Assembly: GCA_963817635.1 (NCBI GenBank)
Contig: CAWFPR010000016.1
Coordinates: forward strand, 228,786 to 292,785
Direction of reading: 5' to 3'
DNA: 64,000 bases
Source of the DNA: CAWFPR01 sp963817635
GTDB taxonomy: Bacteria > Acidobacteriota > Vicinamibacteria > Vicinamibacterales > 2-12-FULL-66-21
In this document: piece after piece, positions 49,576-57,674 of the stretch
Numbering within the stretch: position 1 is the stretch's first letter
Layout: each line of letters starts with the position of its first letter
Position numbers and translations under genes: made by a program
The notes under the pieces: generated by a model
Told to the model about the DNA's origin: nothing
The model's input: the letters and a program-made list of their open reading frames with translations, nothing else
Database searches by the model: none

Positions 49576-50555
49576 ACCGCGGCGGCAATCAACGCGGACG
49601 CGGGGATGGTGAGGATCCAGGCCCAGACAATCCGACCCGCTACGCCCCACCGAACCGCCGACAGCCGCCTGATCGACCCGACGCCGATGATGGCTCCGGT
49701 AATCGTGTGAGTGGTGCTGACCGGAACCCCGAGGTATGTCGCCGTGAAGAGGGAAATCGCGCCCGCGGTTTCCGCGGCGAAGCCGCCGACCGGCTGCAGC
49801 TTCGTGATCTTCGAGCCCATCGTGTGGATGATGCGCCACCCGCCGGAAAGGGTCCCCAGCGAAATCGCGGCGTGGGCCGCCATGATCACCCAGAAGGGAA
49901 TGGGCAACTTGCCGTCCACCATCCCCAGGTACCCGCCGGTCACGAGCGCTCCGGCGATGATCCCCATCGTCTTCTGTGCGTCGTTGCCGCCATGTCCGAG
50001 GCTGTAGGCCGCGGCCGAGAGGAGCTGAAGGCGCCGAAACCAGTGATCGACCCGGCCGGGAGAGGTGCGGCTGAAGGTCCACAGGATCGCGATCATCAGC
50101 AGGTAGGCCAGCACCAGCCCGATGAGCGGCGCCATGACGATGAAGAGGAGCGTCATCGTCCAGCCCCCTGGCACGATCGCGGCGAAGCCGGCCTTGGCCA
50201 CCGCGGCCCCGCCGTATCCGCCGATCAGTGCGTGCGACGAACTGGTGGGCAACCCGACGTACCACGTGATCAGATCCCACACGATGGCCCCGATCAGGGC
50301 GGCGAAGATGACTGCGAAGGTCACCACCCGGATGTCCACCAGCCCCGAGCCAATCGTCTTGGCGACGGCGGTGCCGAACGCGAACGCCGCGACGAAGTTG
50401 AAGAACGCGGCCCAGATGACGGCCTTGCCAGGCGAGAGCACGCGGGTGGACACGACGGTGGCAATCGAGTTGGCCGCGTCGTGGAACCCGTTGATGTAAT
50501 CGAAGACGAGGGCAACGAGTATCAGCCCGACGACCGCGAGGAAATTGGTATCCAT
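49542..50555 (-). CDS. pit: Low-affinity inorganic phosphate transporter (Pit family)
   Basis: 337 aa, about ten helices in two repeats. The family signatures are present twice: FDYINGFHDAANSIATVVST near the N-terminus and SLGHGGNDAQKTMGII in the middle, plus GLPTSSSHALIGG and GVPVSTTHTITGAI (the PxSxTHxxxG type). It moves metal-phosphate or phosphate by ion symport. It starts 7 nt after the DUF47 gene, an arrangement commonly seen, and would supply phosphate when it is abundant. Confidence 0.94.
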   Translation of the reverse strand: MDTNFLAVVGLILVALVFDYINGFHDAANSIATVVSTRVLSPGKAVIWAAFFNFVAAFAFGTAVAKTIGSGLVDIRVVTFAVIFAALIGAIVWDLITWYVGLPTSSSHALIGGYGGAAVAKAGFAAIVPGGWTMTLLFIVMAPLIGLVLAYLLMIAILWTFSRTSPGRVDHWFRRLQLLSAAAYSLGHGGNDAQKTMGIIAGALVTGGYLGMVDGKLPIPFWVIMAAHAAISLGTLSGGWRIIHTMGSKITKLQPVGGFAAETAGAISLFTATYLGVPVSTTHTITGAIIGVGSIRRLSAVRWGVAGRIVWAWILTIPASALIAAAVYWLVSVTVAP

Positions 50556-50562
50556 CCCGCGG

Positions 50563-51183
50563 TCAGGCGTGCTTGACGACGACGCCTTCGAGGACGTTGG
50601 CGACGTCTTCGCAGCGGTCGGTCGCTTCTTCGAGGAAGTCCAGGATCTCCTTCCACTTCATGATCTGCACGGGATCGCGTTCGTCTTCGAACAGGCGTCG
50701 AACGGCGGTCTGATGCGCGCGATCGGCCTCGTTCTCGAGGCGGTTGATCTCGACCGCCGGCTCGGCGACGCCCTTGCGCCGCTCGAGCGCCTTCAGCGCC
50801 ACGACGACCTGTTCGGCCGAGGCCAGGATAATCCGCGCCAGTTCGCGGGCGTCAGCCCGCACGTGATCGATCTGATAGAGCCGCACGATGGTCGCGGAGG
50901 CGTCGACCGCGTCCATCACGTCGTCCAGTGAACGCGCGAGCGCGAAGATGTCCTCGCGATCGAGCGGCGTCACGAACGTGCGGTGCAGGCGCTGGATGAT
51001 CTCGTGGGTCAGGAAGTCGCACTTGTGCTCGACTTCCTTGATCTCGTCCGCCTTGTCCCAAATCGGCTGTTCCGGGGCCAGCATCTCCTCGAGCAACACG
51101 GCGCCGCGCCGCGTTTCTTCCGCCAGGGCCACGAAATCATCATAGAAGCGCTCTTCGCGCGGTATCAGTCTGAAAGCCAACAT
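50563..51183 (-). CDS. DUF47 (PhoU-like) protein, Pit partner
   Basis: 206 aa, all-helical: MLAFRLIPREERFYDDFVALAEE at the N-terminus, KADEIKEVEHKCDFLTHEI (metal-binding E..D pattern of PhoU-like helices) and HRTFVTPLDREDIFALARSLDDVMD. The family regulates Pit transporters. It is the first gene of the DUF47-pit operon and is divergent from the porin gene, with a Pho-box-like array 36 bp upstream. Confidence 0.93.
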   Translation of the reverse strand: MLAFRLIPREERFYDDFVALAEETRRGAVLLEEMLAPEQPIWDKADEIKEVEHKCDFLTHEIIQRLHRTFVTPLDREDIFALARSLDDVMDAVDASATIVRLYQIDHVRADARELARIILASAEQVVVALKALERRKGVAEPAVEINRLENEADRAHQTAVRRLFEDERDPVQIMKWKEILDFLEEATDRCEDVANVLEGVVVKHA

Positions 51184-51218
51184 GTCCCCCGCGGGAATCT
51201 TAGCAGATCTGCCTCACA

Positions 51219-51247
51219 CTTAACCGGTTCGTTACCGCATCGTCACA
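51219..51247. promoter_or_regulatory. Candidate Pho box 1 (three 7-bp direct repeats)
   Basis: Three heptamers spaced by 4 bp, an 11-bp period: CTTAACC (51219), CGTTACC (51230), CGTCACA (51241). Pho boxes bound by PhoB/PhoP dimers have this 7+4 geometry. It lies 36 bp upstream of the DUF47-pit operon. Confidence 0.6.
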
Positions 51248-51383
51248 ACGTTGGTGCCGCCGTTGCCGCGCAGAAGCCGCGCAGCGCGAAGGCGGAGCCT
51301 GATTTAACCCGCCGGAAATCCGGCTGTCGCGCCGGGATCACAATCGCGGGGTATTCTCCCCGCAAGTTCAGCGCGGCGGCTGA

Positions 51384-51412
51384 TTTAACACGCGCGTAAC
51401 GCGCGTGTGACG
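51384..51412. promoter_or_regulatory. Candidate Pho box 2 (three 7-bp direct repeats)
   Basis: Three heptamers spaced by CGCG: TTTAACA (51384), CGTAACG (51395), TGTGACG (51406). All six heptamers of the two arrays fit the pattern Y-K-T-N-A-C-N. It lies 46 bp upstream of the porin start and would control the porin-pst operon. Confidence 0.6.
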
Positions 51413-51457
51413 GCACCGAAATCACACACCCATACGCTGACGCAGGAGGTGAGACGA

Positions 51458-52558
51458 GTGCGACACGAGACACGGAGGCGCGCGTGGAAGGTGGCAGCGG
51501 CCGCGGCCCTGCTCACGTTGGCCGCTATGCCCGCAGCCGCGCAGGTGACGCCGGCTGCCGGCTACATCCCGCCCGACGACACGCCGTCGGTCAGTATCGG
51601 CTCGACGATTTTTGCGGACTACACGTACCAGAGCAGTCCCCAGACACGGGACGCGGACGGCAATACGATCCACCCGAGCGCGTTCAACATCCAGCGTGCG
51701 TATATCAACGTCAACGGCAAGGTGTCGCACCTGTTCCAGTACCGCATCACGCCGGACATCACGCGCATCAGCAATGGTGATGTCGAGCTGCGCCTGAAGT
51801 ACGCGTTCGGCCAGATCAACCTGGACGACTGGATTCCCCGCGGGTCGTGGGTGCGCTTCGGCCAGCAGCAGACGCCCCTCCTCGACTACGACGAGGGCAT
51901 TTACAGGTACCGGTTCCAGGGTACGATGTTCACCGAACGCGAAGGCTTCCTGACATCGTCGGACCTGGGCGCCTCGTTCCACGGCAACTTCCCCAGCAAC
52001 TACGGCGACGTGCACGTCGGCATCTACAACGGCGAGGGCTATCACGCCGCCGAGGCGAACAACCAGCCGTCGTTCCAGGTTCGCGGCACCATCCGCCCGT
52101 TCGCGACGGCCAGCCCCATGGCGCGCGGCCTGCGCATCACGGGGTTCTACGACGCGGACCACTACGTCAAGAATGGCGAGAAAAAGCGCGCGTTTTTCGA
52201 GGCCAGCTTCGAGCACCGGTACCTGAACGCGGCGTTCAACTACCTCGACACGAAGGACCAGACCTCGATCACGAAGGCCGACGTTCACGGCAATGGCTGG
52301 TCGATCTGGGTGACCCCGAAGGCGCCACTGACCGGGAGGGCGTCGATCGAGGGCCTCCTGCGCTACGACCACTTCACGCCCAACAAGTCCAACAGCAATC
52401 AGGTTCACAAACGGACGATCGTCGGCGTGGCCTACTGGCTGCCGCACACGGGCGGTCCTCAGGCAGCATTTCTGCTCGACTACGACGGAGCCCAGTTCGA
52501 GAACGTCAGCCAGGCGGATCAGAAAAAGGTCGCGGTACACATGCTCGTCAACTTCTGA
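51458..52558 (+). CDS. Phosphate-selective porin (OprO/OprP type)
   Basis: About 366 aa. Signal peptide (VAAAAALLTLAAMPAAAQ), then a 16-strand-type barrel with alternating aromatic/polar segments: FNIQRAYINVNGKVSHLFQYRITPD, WVRFGQQQTPLLDYDEGIYRYRF and the terminal VHMLVNF with C-terminal Phe. This is the pattern of O/P porins. The start is the GTG at 51458 with a perfect AGGAGGT seven bases upstream, not the ATG at 51407. It heads the pstSCA genes and would let phosphate through the outer membrane. Confidence 0.87.
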   Translation: MRHETRRRAWKVAAAAALLTLAAMPAAAQVTPAAGYIPPDDTPSVSIGSTIFADYTYQSSPQTRDADGNTIHPSAFNIQRAYINVNGKVSHLFQYRITPDITRISNGDVELRLKYAFGQINLDDWIPRGSWVRFGQQQTPLLDYDEGIYRYRFQGTMFTEREGFLTSSDLGASFHGNFPSNYGDVHVGIYNGEGYHAAEANNQPSFQVRGTIRPFATASPMARGLRITGFYDADHYVKNGEKKRAFFEASFEHRYLNAAFNYLDTKDQTSITKADVHGNGWSIWVTPKAPLTGRASIEGLLRYDHFTPNKSNSNQVHKRTIVGVAYWLPHTGGPQAAFLLDYDGAQFENVSQADQKKVAVHMLVNF

Positions 52559-52594
52559 GATCCGCAGACGGGTTCACTTTCAGGAGGTAGAACG

Positions 52595-53632
52595 ATGAAG
52601 AAGGCACACAAGGTCATGGTCGCCGTCGCGTGCGCGGCGACGTTCGCCGCGGCCGGGGTCACCCTCGCGGCGCAGACCATGACCATCAACGGAGCGGGCG
52701 CGACCTTCCCGAATCCGATCTACTCGAAGTGGTTCTCCGAGTACAACAAGCTGCACAAGGACGTGGCGGTCAATTACCAGTCGCTCGGCTCAGGCGCGGG
52801 GATCAGGCAGCTCACGGCCGAGACCGTGTTCTTTGGCGCCTCCGATGGCCCGATGACCCCCGAGCAGCTCCAGGCGGCGCCCGGCAAAGTCCTGCACTTC
52901 CCCACGGTGCTGGGCGGGGACGTCCCCGTTTACAACATCCCAGGCGTCAACACCGAACTGAAGTTCACGGGCTCGCTCCTCGCCGACCTCTTCCTCGGGA
53001 AGATCACGAAGTGGAACGACCCGCAGATTGCGAAGATCAACCCGGGCGTCTCGCTGCCATCGACCGACATCACGATCGTGCATCGGTCCGATGGCTCGGG
53101 CACCACGTACATCTGGGTGGACTATCTCTCGAAGATATCGCCGGAGTGGAAGCAGCGCGTGGGCGTGGCGCAGAATGTCAACTGGCCGGTGGGGGTGGGC
53201 GGCAAGGGCAACGAAGGCGTCGCGGGGCTCGTCAGCCAGACCCCGGGCGCGCTGGGTTACGTCGAGTTGATCTACGCCCTGCAGAACAAGATCAGCTACG
53301 GCTCGGTGCAGAATGCCGCGGGCAAGTTCCTGCGCGCCTCGACCGCGTCGGTGACGGCTGCGGCCGCCGAGGCGGTCGCAAAGATGCCCGCGGATTTCCG
53401 CGTCTCGATCACGAATGCACCCGGCCAGGAAGCGTATCCGATCTCGTCGTTCACGTGGCTGCTGTTCTATGAGAATCCGAAGGACAAGGCCCGCGCGAAG
53501 GTCATGGTGGAATTCATGAAGTGGGCGCTTACGGACGGGCAGAAATTCGCGCCGGACCTGGGCTATGCGCCGCTGCCGAAGGAGGTCGTCGACCTCGAGA
53601 TGAAGGCGCTCGGCAAGATCAAGCTTCAGTGA
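52595..53632 (+). CDS. pstS: Phosphate-binding periplasmic protein PstS
   Basis: 345 aa with a signal peptide (VMVAVACAATFAAAGVTLAAQ). Phosphate-loop residues are present: INGAGATFPNPIYSKW (first loop), GSGAGIRQL (second loop, SGAG) and VHRSDGSGTTYIWVDYL (third loop, SDGSGT). GKITKWNDPQIAKINPGV is the standard family block. It captures phosphate for the PstCA channel. AGGAGG lies ahead of the ATG; the stop overlaps pstC by GTGA. Confidence 0.97.
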   Translation: MKKAHKVMVAVACAATFAAAGVTLAAQTMTINGAGATFPNPIYSKWFSEYNKLHKDVAVNYQSLGSGAGIRQLTAETVFFGASDGPMTPEQLQAAPGKVLHFPTVLGGDVPVYNIPGVNTELKFTGSLLADLFLGKITKWNDPQIAKINPGVSLPSTDITIVHRSDGSGTTYIWVDYLSKISPEWKQRVGVAQNVNWPVGVGGKGNEGVAGLVSQTPGALGYVELIYALQNKISYGSVQNAAGKFLRASTASVTAAAAEAVAKMPADFRVSITNAPGQEAYPISSFTWLLFYENPKDKARAKVMVEFMKWALTDGQKFAPDLGYAPLPKEVVDLEMKALGKIKLQ

Positions 53633-54567
53633 AGCGACACGACTTTCTCTTTCGCCTGGGGACGGGCGCCTTCGCGCTCGTCCTCATCGTGCTGGTCGGC
53701 GCGATCGGCGTCGAGCTGTACCGTCAGTCGCGCCTCTCGATTGCCGAGTTCGGCTGGGCCTTCTGGGCCACCGACACCTGGGATCCCGTGGCCGGCCAGT
53801 TCGGCGCACGACCGTTCATCTGGGGGACGCTCTATTCGTCGGTGCTCGCGCTGGCCATCTCGACGCCCGTCGCGCTCGGGATAGCGATCTACGTATCCGA
53901 GCTGGCGCCCGACTGGCAGCGGCGGCCGCTCGTTTTCCTGACGGAGCTCCTCGCGGCCGTTCCTTCGATCGTGTACGGCCTTTGGGGCATCTTCGTGCTC
54001 GTTCCGCTCGTCCGTCAGCTCGAAGTGGCCACACCCGACTGGCTGCGGTCCGTGCCCCTCTTTTCCGGTCCTCCTCTCGGCGTCGGGATGCTCTCCGCCG
54101 CTCTCATCCTCTCAATCATGGTGATCCCTTTCACCTCATCGGTAGCCCGCGAGGTCCTGAAGGCGGTGCCACAGGCGCAGCGTGAAGGGGCGTATGCGCT
54201 CGGCGCGACGCGGTGGGAAGCGATCCGGATGGCACTCTTCTACGCACGGACAGGCATCATCGGCGCGGTGATGCTCGGCTTCGGCCGCGCGCTCGGCGAA
54301 ACGATGGCGGTGACGATGGTGATTGGAAACAACCCGCAGATTTCGCTGTCGCTGTACGCGCCCCAGTACACCATGGCGGCGGTGCTCGCCAACCAGTTCA
54401 CCGAAGCCACCGAGGATCTGCACCTGCACGCGCTCGTGGAGATCGGGCTCGTGCTCTTCGCCATGACCCTGGTCATCAACGCGCTCTCGAGGCTCCTCAT
54501 CTGGTCGATGAACCGGCCGACGCGCGCGCGCAAGCGGCCCACCGCCGTCGTCGCGGAGGCCGCGTGA
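53629..54567 (+). CDS. pstC: Phosphate ABC transporter permease PstC
   Basis: 312 aa, six helices. Family landmarks: FGARPFIWGTLYSSVLALAI, ELLAAVPSIVYGLWGIFVLVP and the coupling loop EGAYALGATRWEAIRM (EAA-like motif), then GRALGETMAVTMVIGN. GTG start at 53629 overlaps pstS; stop overlaps pstA by one base. Confidence 0.96.
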   Translation: MKRHDFLFRLGTGAFALVLIVLVGAIGVELYRQSRLSIAEFGWAFWATDTWDPVAGQFGARPFIWGTLYSSVLALAISTPVALGIAIYVSELAPDWQRRPLVFLTELLAAVPSIVYGLWGIFVLVPLVRQLEVATPDWLRSVPLFSGPPLGVGMLSAALILSIMVIPFTSSVAREVLKAVPQAQREGAYALGATRWEAIRMALFYARTGIIGAVMLGFGRALGETMAVTMVIGNNPQISLSLYAPQYTMAAVLANQFTEATEDLHLHALVEIGLVLFAMTLVINALSRLLIWSMNRPTRARKRPTAVVAEAA

Positions 54568-55415
54568 TGCGGAACGCCTGGCGCCGGGGCCTGTCGCACG
54601 CGATCGTGGTCCTGTGCGGGGCGGCGGTGCTGCTCGCGCTCGTTCCGCTCGCGTTCGTCCTTTTCTATGTCGTCAGCGAGGGGATCGGGGCGCTGAATCT
54701 CGGCTTCTTCCGGCACATGCCGGCACCCGTGGGGGAACTCGGCGGCGGCATGGCGAACGCGATCGTCGGAACGCTGATCATCGTCGGGCTGGGAGGGGTC
54801 TTCGCCATCCCGGTCGGCGTCGTCAGCGGCGTGTACGCGGCCGAGTATGCCGGCACCCGGTTCGCGTCGGCGACCCGCTTCGCCGCCGACACGCTGAACG
54901 GCGTCCCCTCGATCGTCATCGGCGTGTTCGTCTACGGACTGGCCGTGCTGCCGTTCAAGCGGTTCTCGGCGCTGGCCGGCGGGCTCGCGCTCGGCGTGAT
55001 GATGATTCCGCTCATCATGCGGACCACGGAGGAACTGCTGCGGCTGGTGCCGTCGAACCTGCGGGAGGGTGCGCTGGCGCTCGGCGCGACGCGGGCCCGC
55101 GCGGTCTTCACGGTAGTCCTGCCGGCGGCGCTGCCCGGGATCATGACCGGCATCCTGCTCGCGCTGGCGCGCATCGCCGGCGAGACAGCCCCGCTGCTCT
55201 TCACGTCGCTGAACAACTCGTTCTGGAACACCGACGTACGGCAACCCATGGCCACGCTGACCGTGCAGGTCTATCTCTACGCCATTTCGCCCTACAAAGA
55301 CTGGCACCGGCAGGCCTGGGCAGGCGCGCTGGTCCTGGTCGCGATAGTGCTCGTCTGCTCGCTCGCCGCGCGCGTCGCGACGGCGAGGATGGAACGGTTG
55401 CAGCGGGGGTCGTAG
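54567..55415 (+). CDS. pstA: Phosphate ABC transporter permease PstA
   Basis: 282 aa, six helices. Landmarks: GGMANAIVGTLIIVGLG, NGVPSIVIGVFVYGLAV, the coupling loop EGALALGATRARAVFTVVLP and ARIAGETAPLLFTSL. It completes the channel with PstC. The ATPase gene pstB and phoU that normally follow are absent: a 130-bp short tandem repeat follows, then an unrelated operon on the other strand. Confidence 0.96.
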   Translation: MRNAWRRGLSHAIVVLCGAAVLLALVPLAFVLFYVVSEGIGALNLGFFRHMPAPVGELGGGMANAIVGTLIIVGLGGVFAIPVGVVSGVYAAEYAGTRFASATRFAADTLNGVPSIVIGVFVYGLAVLPFKRFSALAGGLALGVMMIPLIMRTTEELLRLVPSNLREGALALGATRARAVFTVVLPAALPGIMTGILLALARIAGETAPLLFTSLNNSFWNTDVRQPMATLTVQVYLYAISPYKDWHRQAWAGALVLVAIVLVCSLAARVATARMERLQRGS

Positions 55416-55429
55416 ACGAGCGCTCGCTG

Positions 55430-55566
55430 TCAGTCGCTAGTCGCTGGTCGCTAGTCGCTAGTCATCGTCGCCAGTCGCTAGTCGCTAGTCATCGTCGCTA
55501 GTCATAGTCGCTGCTAGTCGCTAGTCATCGTCGCCAGTCGCTGGTCGCTAGTCTGGTCGCTAGTCG
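55430..55566. repeat. Short tandem repeat, AGTCGCT units
   Basis: About 18 imperfect 7-nt units (AGTCGCT, with AGTCATCGTCGC variants) fill the convergent gap between pstA and the EamA gene. Unlike a CRISPR array there are no regular spacers. Confidence 0.9.
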
Positions 55567-55983
55567 TCACGCGAGTGTGAGCAGGGCTCCGGCGGTCATC
55601 AGCGCCACGCCGGCGGCCACCTGCCACGTCACGTGCTCACCCAGCAGCAGCGTCGCGAGCAGCACGGTCAACGGGAGACTCAGCTTGTCGATGGGCGCCA
55701 CGCGGGACGCGGCGCCAAGCTGCAGGGCACGGAAGTAGGCCAGCCACGAGATCCCGGTCGCGATACCCGACAGCGTGAGGAAGAAGAGCGATCGGCGGGA
55801 GATGGAGGTTATGGCTCGGAACTCGCCAGCCTGAAACACCATCAGCCACGCGAAGACCAGAACGACCACGGTGCGAACCGCAGTCGCCAGCGTGGACGGC
55901 ACGCCCGCCACTCCCACCTTGGCCAGCACAGCTGTCGCGGCGGCCGCCACGGCTGACACGGATGCGTAAAACAGCCAGCTCAT
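55567..55983 (-). CDS. Small EamA/DMT-type membrane protein
   Basis: 138 aa, about five helices, one EamA domain: VSAVAAAATAVLAKVGVAGVP, LFFLTLSGIATGISWLAYFRALQLG, APIDKLSLPLTVLLATLLLGE and VAAGVALMTAGALLTLA. Single-domain members probably dimerise to make a drug/metabolite transporter. It lies 26 nt after the dynamin-like gene and is the last member of the fluoride-riboswitch operon as drawn here. Substrate unknown. Confidence 0.85.
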   Translation of the reverse strand: MSWLFYASVSAVAAAATAVLAKVGVAGVPSTLATAVRTVVVLVFAWLMVFQAGEFRAITSISRRSLFFLTLSGIATGISWLAYFRALQLGAASRVAPIDKLSLPLTVLLATLLLGEHVTWQVAAGVALMTAGALLTLA

Positions 55984-56009
55984 AGAATCTCCCGTACGTT
56001 CCGCACGCA

Positions 56010-57674
56010 TCAGCCCACATCGAGTGCCGCGAGCGCCTGCCGCGCCTCGTCCAGGCAGCGCCGCTCCGCGACCACCGCCGCTTCCCCTGCCGCCCTGGCG
56101 CGGCGGGCCGCGTCGAGCGCGTCATCGGCACGCCGCACCACGTCGGTCAGGACGCGCCGAATCTCGCTCTCCAGCCGGGCGCGGCTTTGCGCGAGCCGCT
56201 CGATCAGATCATTGACGAACCGCGAGAGGTTCGTCTCGACGAGCCGCTCGAGATAGCCGCACGCGCGCGCCTCGGCGCGCCGGCGCCGAGCGCCGGGCGG
56301 CGTCACCAAATCCAGCAGGCGGACCGACGTGCCCGGGCTGGACAGCGTCAGCATCTCCGTGAAGTAGAAATGCGCCGCGGTGGTCAGCTCGAGCTGCACC
56401 GATCCTGGGAGGTGCCCGAATACCGGGCCCCCGGTGCCGGCCGCGCGCAGCAGAAAATCCTCAACCAGCTCGGTAAAGCGTTGCATGGAACGCTGGTACA
56501 GCGCGGCGGTGTCCTGCTCGATGTCGGGCGCGGCGGCCGCAATCTGCTGGTGCGCGATCGACCGCGCCAGATCCAGCGCCGGACGTCCAGCATCCAGGCC
56601 GGTTCCGAGAGCGGGCGCACGCGCGGCGAGATCCGCGACACCCTCCTCGCACAACCGCTGCACGAGGCGCGCTTTCTCCCCGTCGAGCGCGCGTGCCATG
56701 GCCGCCTGCTCGGCGGACAACAGCGGCCCGAGGTCGCGCAGCGATCGCTCGGCCGCCAGGACCGCCACCTTCAGCTGACCGATCCGCCGCTCGGTGTCTT
56801 CCAGTGGTTGCGCGAGCGCCCTCTCGCGCTCGTCGAGAGCACCGACGAGCCGCAGGCGCAGGGCTCGGGCGCGTGTCGCGCCGCGGCCGGCCAGCACCGT
56901 CTCGCGGTTGGACGCCAGGTGCTGCACTCGCCCGCAGAGCGCGTCCCATTCGGCGTCGCGCGCGCCGGCCAGCGCCGCGGTCGCGCTGACGTGGTAGATC
57001 CGACCAATGGAGCGGCCCAGTCGCGTCTCGAGCACGCGCCTGGTGAACTCAGCGGCCTGTTCACGATCCGCCGACGGCAGGCGATCCGCCTTGTTGAGCA
57101 CCACCACGAGGTCGGCCGTCTCCCGGGCCACCTCATCGATGAGCGTCAGCTCGTCGCCGGACACCGGCGGATCGGCGCCGAGTACCACGAGCGCGGCGTC
57201 GATGTGCGGCACGAACTCGCGTGTCGCCGCGGAGTTCCCGCCGAACACCGAGCCGATACCCGGCGTATCCACGAGGCACAGGCCACGCTCGAGAACCGGT
57301 GCGGGGATCGACACCTCCACCACCCGGACACCGCACGCGTTTTCCGGGTTCGCTTCCTCGGTGACATAGAGCGCCAGATCCGGCAACGAAATTGCGCCGA
57401 AGGCCCCTCCGGCGAACCGGACGCACGCGGTCGGATGGTCTCCATGCGCAATGATGGTGATCGCGGAGGTCACGGGCACGACCCCGACCGGCAGCAGCGG
57501 CTGCCCGATGAGCGCGTTAATCAGCGTGGACTTGCCGCGTTTGAACTGGCCGACGGCGGCGACAAAGAACCGGCCCGCAGCGATGCGTCGCGCCAGCTCG
57601 CGCGCGTCGTCTTCGACGCCGGCTTCTCCCAGGCGGGCGGCGACACCGGCGAGCCCCTCCAGCGCTTCACGCAT
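56010..57674 (-). CDS. Dynamin-like GTPase B
   Basis: 554 aa. GTPase motifs: P-loop VGQFKRGKSTLINAL (G1), VTSAITII (G2 Thr/Ser region), LVDTPGIGS (G3), LNKADRLP (G4). A long helical stalk follows (LEDTERRIGQLKVAVLAAERSLRDLG, and a C-terminal coiled coil EIRRVLTDVVRRADDALDAAR). No membrane helix is obvious, so membrane contact would be by a paddle or by the partner. It overlaps the GTPase A stop by 8 bp (start 57674). Tandem bacterial dynamins usually form mixed oligomers that bind and remodel membranes. Confidence 0.87.
   Translation of the reverse strand: MREALEGLAGVAARLGEAGVEDDARELARRIAAGRFFVAAVGQFKRGKSTLINALIGQPLLPVGVVPVTSAITIIAHGDHPTACVRFAGGAFGAISLPDLALYVTEEANPENACGVRVVEVSIPAPVLERGLCLVDTPGIGSVFGGNSAATREFVPHIDAALVVLGADPPVSGDELTLIDEVARETADLVVVLNKADRLPSADREQAAEFTRRVLETRLGRSIGRIYHVSATAALAGARDAEWDALCGRVQHLASNRETVLAGRGATRARALRLRLVGALDERERALAQPLEDTERRIGQLKVAVLAAERSLRDLGPLLSAEQAAMARALDGEKARLVQRLCEEGVADLAARAPALGTGLDAGRPALDLARSIAHQQIAAAAPDIEQDTAALYQRSMQRFTELVEDFLLRAAGTGGPVFGHLPGSVQLELTTAAHFYFTEMLTLSSPGTSVRLLDLVTPPGARRRRAEARACGYLERLVETNLSRFVNDLIERLAQSRARLESEIRRVLTDVVRRADDALDAARRARAAGEAAVVAERRCLDEARQALAALDVG

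Noticed and set aside
55430..55566. Possible CRISPR array
   Set aside because: Units are 7-8 bp with no constant-length spacers and no cas genes nearby; a short tandem repeat explains it. The same holds for 61316-61438.
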